Source of the DNA: Hyphomicrobiales bacterium
GTDB lineage: Bacteria; Pseudomonadota; Alphaproteobacteria; Rhizobiales; Aestuariivirgaceae
Direction of reading: 5' to 3'
NCBI GenBank assembly: GCA_020029455.1
Contig: JAIBJH010000028.1
Coordinates: 1-17,465 of the forward strand
Length of the DNA stretch: 17,465 nucleotides
A program made the position numbers and the translations under genes. Below the pieces are notes generated by a model. The model made no database searches. It saw only the letters and a list, made by a program, of their open reading frames with translations, and was not told the origin of the DNA. Shown piece after piece: positions 15,252 to 17,465 of this stretch (the first letter of the stretch is position 1; every line of letters starts with the position of its first letter).

Positions 15252-15455
15252 GAACTGTTACGAAGTATTAACGGGGTTTTCCTGCTTCGGGAAGGCCCGA
15301 TCTCCCCTGTGGAGTATTATTCTTCTCTTCCCTTGCGGTCAAAAAATGGCCGGGAATCAAGAAGCTGCCCGAATCGGCCATGGGTTGAGGCTGTTGCAAT
15401 GGGTGGGGACTCGTGCTTTTTGCGGGCCAAGTCCCCTCCAATTAGGTTCCTTCAC
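15252..15455. promoter_or_regulatory. Divergent promoter region between lptD and pepA
   Basis: This 204-bp gap is the largest in the window and holds no gene-like frame. For lptD, a candidate -10 TAATAC (complement of 15265-15270) lies 17 nt from a weak -35 TTCCCG (complement of 15288-15293). Two inverted repeats are visible: TCGGG/CCCGA (15287-15300, 4-nt loop), overlapping that -35, and ATGGCC/GGCCAT (15346-15351 / 15376-15381) with internal GGG/CCC pairing. No clear pepA -35/-10 was found. The pepA ATG has only a weak TAGG upstream. Confidence 0.4.
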
Positions 15456-16934
15456 ATGAAAATCAGTTTCACCCGATCCGGCGTTTTGGCTAAGGGCGCC
15501 GTTGTTGTCCCCCTTGCCGAAGGTGGTGAGCTGCCTGAATCTGTTGCTGCATTGGACAAGAAGGCGCAGGGCCTCATCAGCAGGGCCATGAAAAGCAGCG
15601 AATTCAAAGGCAACAAGGACCAGTCGCTGAGTCTGATTTCACCTGCGCCAGGGGTGGACCTCATCCTCTTGGTTGGCATTGGAAAGCCCGCTGAGATCAC
15701 CACGCGGGAGGTGGAGCTTTTGGGCGGTGCCATAGCCGGCATGCTGCAGGCCGGCAAGGCCAAGTCAGCCACAGTTACGGCGTTTCCTGCGGGCCACAAG
15801 CTGAAGCAGGGGCAGGCCGAAGCGCTGTTGGCCTCCGGGGTGCGGCTGCGGGCCTATCGCTTTGACACCTATAAGACGAAAAAAAAGAATGGCGACACGC
15901 TGCAGTCGCTCAGCATCCAGACTGATGCTCCCGGAGCGGCGCAGCAGAAATTTTCCGTGCTAGATTCGGTTGCGCAAGGCAACCATTTCGCGCGCGACCT
16001 TATCAATGAGCCTGCCAACATATTGACGCCCGAGGTATTTGCTCAGCGGGCCAAAAGCCTGGCGAAGCAGGGCATCAAGATTGAAATCCTCGCTCCTGCG
16101 CAAATGAAAAAACTCGGCATGGGTGCTCTGCTTGGTGTCGGCCAAGGTTCGCCCCATCCACCCCGCATCGTTGTCATGCGCTGGGATGGCGGCAAGAAGG
16201 GTGAAAAGCCGTTGGCATTCATCGGAAAAGGCGTGACCTTTGACACGGGCGGCCTCTCGATCAAGCCGGCCGCAGGCATGGAAGACATGAAAGGGGACAT
16301 GGGCGGCGCTGCCTGCGTCACTGGGCTGATGCTTGCGCTGGCGAAGCGCAAAGCAAAGGTCAATGCTATCGGCGCTATCGGGCTTGTGGAGAATGCCGTT
16401 GATGGCAATGCACAGCGGCCGGGCGACATCGTGAAGTCCATGTCTGGCCAGACCATTGCCGTGCTCAATACCGACGCTGAAGGCAGGCTCGTTCTCGCCG
16501 ACGTGCTTTGGTACATCCAGGCCCGCTTCAAGCCCAAGTTCATGATCAATCTCGCGACTCTGACCGGGGCCATACTGGTGGCGCTCGGAAAGGAACACGC
16601 CGGCCTGTTTTCCAACAATGATGAACTTGCTGTCCGGCTGACCGACGCCGGACTTGCGACCGGCGAAAAGGTGTGGCGCATGCCGCTTGCCCCAGAATAC
16701 GACAAACTGATTGATCATGATGTCGCCGACATGAAGAATATCGGCAACAGGTTTGCGGGCTCTATCGTAGCGGCGCAGTTCCTGCAGCGCTTTGTCAATG
16801 GGGTGCCGTGGGTCCATCTCGATATCGCCGGAACCGCAATGGATTCCGTCAAGTCACCGATCAATCAGGGCTGGGCTTCTGGCTGGGGCGTTCGCCTGCT
16901 TAACCATCTTGTTGCGCAGCATTACGAGTCCTGA
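15456..16934 (+). CDS. pepA: Leucyl aminopeptidase (M17 family, cytosol aminopeptidase)
   Basis: PepA removes N-terminal residues from peptides using two metal ions and recycles small peptides in the cytoplasm; the E. coli homologue also binds DNA. From ATG 15456 the protein is 492 aa, normal for the family. Metal ligands and active-site residues are all present: Lys258 and Asp263 in IGKGVTFDTGG, Lys270, Asp281 in MKGDMGGAA, and Asp340, Glu342 and Arg344 in NTDAEGRL. Each is 12 residues short of the E. coli number. The frame stays open about 200 codons upstream, through the intergenic region and antisense to lptD. That extension has no homology-like character and is rejected. The start MKISFTRSGV is typical. 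holC follows with a 1-nt overlap (TGATG). Confidence 0.96.
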   Translation: MKISFTRSGVLAKGAVVVPLAEGGELPESVAALDKKAQGLISRAMKSSEFKGNKDQSLSLISPAPGVDLILLVGIGKPAEITTREVELLGGAIAGMLQAGKAKSATVTAFPAGHKLKQGQAEALLASGVRLRAYRFDTYKTKKKNGDTLQSLSIQTDAPGAAQQKFSVLDSVAQGNHFARDLINEPANILTPEVFAQRAKSLAKQGIKIEILAPAQMKKLGMGALLGVGQGSPHPPRIVVMRWDGGKKGEKPLAFIGKGVTFDTGGLSIKPAAGMEDMKGDMGGAACVTGLMLALAKRKAKVNAIGAIGLVENAVDGNAQRPGDIVKSMSGQTIAVLNTDAEGRLVLADVLWYIQARFKPKFMINLATLTGAILVALGKEHAGLFSNNDELAVRLTDAGLATGEKVWRMPLAPEYDKLIDHDVADMKNIGNRFAGSIVAAQFLQRFVNGVPWVHLDIAGTAMDSVKSPINQGWASGWGVRLLNHLVAQHYES

Positions 16935-17407
16935 TGCCGGAACTCTGGTTCTATCACCTCGAACACGAGAGCTCTCTCAACCTGTTGCCTCAGCTGCTGC
17001 GGCGCGGGTTGGAGCGGGGTTTGCGCCTCTCTGTTGAGACCGTCAGTCACGAACTTGTCGAAGAGTGGTCCAGCCATTTGTGGGCTTGTGAAGACACGGG
17101 TTTCATGCCGCACGGGCGAGAGGGCGACAAGCGCAGCGCCAACCAACCCATCTGGCTGACAAATGGAAACGCCAATCCGAATGGTTCAACATTCCGGTTT
17201 TACGTCGACGGAGCGGTTCCGTCGGCGGGATGGCTGAAAGACGAAGTTGCCATCCAGCGAGCAAGCGTCTTGTTTGAAGGTGCCAATGAGCAATCGCTGC
17301 AGGCTGCTCGCTCATTGTGGAAGGAAGCGCGAAGCGCCGGAATTATTGTTCGCTATCAGCGGCAAAATGGCGGCGGGTGGGGTGAAGTGGTTGCCTCAGG
17401 CGCGTGA
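16934..17407 (+). CDS. holC: DNA polymerase III subunit chi
   Basis: Chi is the clamp-loader accessory subunit that links the replisome to single-strand binding protein. The 157-residue protein begins MPELWFYHLEHESSLNLLPQ, the standard start of alphaproteobacterial HolC. It has the conserved GFMPHG segment (about 56-61), the QPIWLT strand (71-76), and the ASVLFEGANEQSL...ARSLWKEARSAG region near the C-terminus. The ATG overlaps the pepA stop by one base, implying translational coupling; pepA-holC is a widespread gene pair. The last 12 bp overlap the end of a possible convergent gene. Confidence 0.94.
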   Translation: MPELWFYHLEHESSLNLLPQLLRRGLERGLRLSVETVSHELVEEWSSHLWACEDTGFMPHGREGDKRSANQPIWLTNGNANPNGSTFRFYVDGAVPSAGWLKDEVAIQRASVLFEGANEQSLQAARSLWKEARSAGIIVRYQRQNGGGWGEVVASGA

Positions 17408-17465
17408 TTGGTGCTGCGGGGTTGTCCACATGATGGCGAGGCCAATTGCAGTTGCGACCACCGAC
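17396..17465 (-). CDS. C-terminal tail of a convergent, probably membrane, protein (partial)
   Basis: On the minus strand, a frame entering from the right edge encodes SVVATAIGLAIMWTTPQHQ and a few more residues, then stops at TGA (17398-17396), 22 codons in all. The run of hydrophobic residues followed by a short polar tail looks like the last helix of an integral membrane protein such as a transporter. The evidence is only this short stretch, so neither the family nor the gene itself is secure. It would converge on holC and overlap it by 12 bp. Confidence 0.45.
   Translation of the reverse strand, partial: SVVATAIGLAIMWTTPQHQSRA

Noticed and set aside
14856..15455. 200-codon in-frame upstream extension of pepA
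   Set aside because: It runs antisense through the lptD 5' end and the intergenic region. It lacks family-like sequence, and the ATG at 15456 gives the standard PepA length and N-terminus.

Overview
The window looks like a GC-rich alphaproteobacterial chromosome, probably Hyphomicrobiales (Rhizobiales-like). Evidence: the order fabD-fabG-acpP-fabF-mltG-yicC-gmk, followed by a convergent rsmA-pdxA-surA-lptD block and a divergent pepA-holC pair, is characteristic of that group. Protein motifs (the DIDWQG-type Gmk, YicC, the degenerate SurA-type chaperone, the Pro/Ala-tailed MltG) also fit. No RNA genes, insertion sequences, CRISPR arrays or phage genes were seen. No stretch longer than about 205 bp lacks a gene.

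Region 1 (1-3308) is the accessory-looking part. A class III PLP aminotransferase runs leftward off the window edge. Divergent from it, across a short promoter region, lies a tight three-gene operon: an acetylpolyamine amidohydrolase (histone-deacetylase fold), a GNAT acetyltransferase and a 3-hydroxyisobutyrate-dehydrogenase-family reductase. These three are joined by two ATGA stop/start overlaps. Together the four genes suggest a small pathway handling an (acetylated) amine: deacetylation or acetylation, transamination to an aldehyde or keto acid, then reduction. The substrate is not determined.

Region 2 (about 3372-6853) is the core type II fatty-acid synthesis cluster: fabD, fabG, acpP and fabF. 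acpP has its own leader and is followed by a good intrinsic terminator. Region 3 (6894-10020) holds mltG (peptidoglycan glycan-strand termination), yicC (RNase family) and gmk, all on the + strand.

Region 4 (10027-15251, minus strand) is an envelope/ribosome/cofactor operon read lptD > surA > pdxA > rsmA. The genes are nearly or actually overlapping, and the operon converges on gmk through a shared hairpin. lptF and lptG, which in many relatives sit between pepA and lptD, are absent here: lptD faces pepA directly across a 204-bp divergent promoter region. Region 5 (15456-17407) is pepA-holC with a 1-nt overlap. The last 70 bp appear to hold the C-terminal tail of a convergent hydrophobic protein that runs off the right edge.

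Several real genes use non-ATG starts (fabD TTG, mltG TTG, yicC TTG, pdxA GTG, lptD GTG, rsmA GTG or TTG). Two true starts are far inside longer open frames (pepA, surA).
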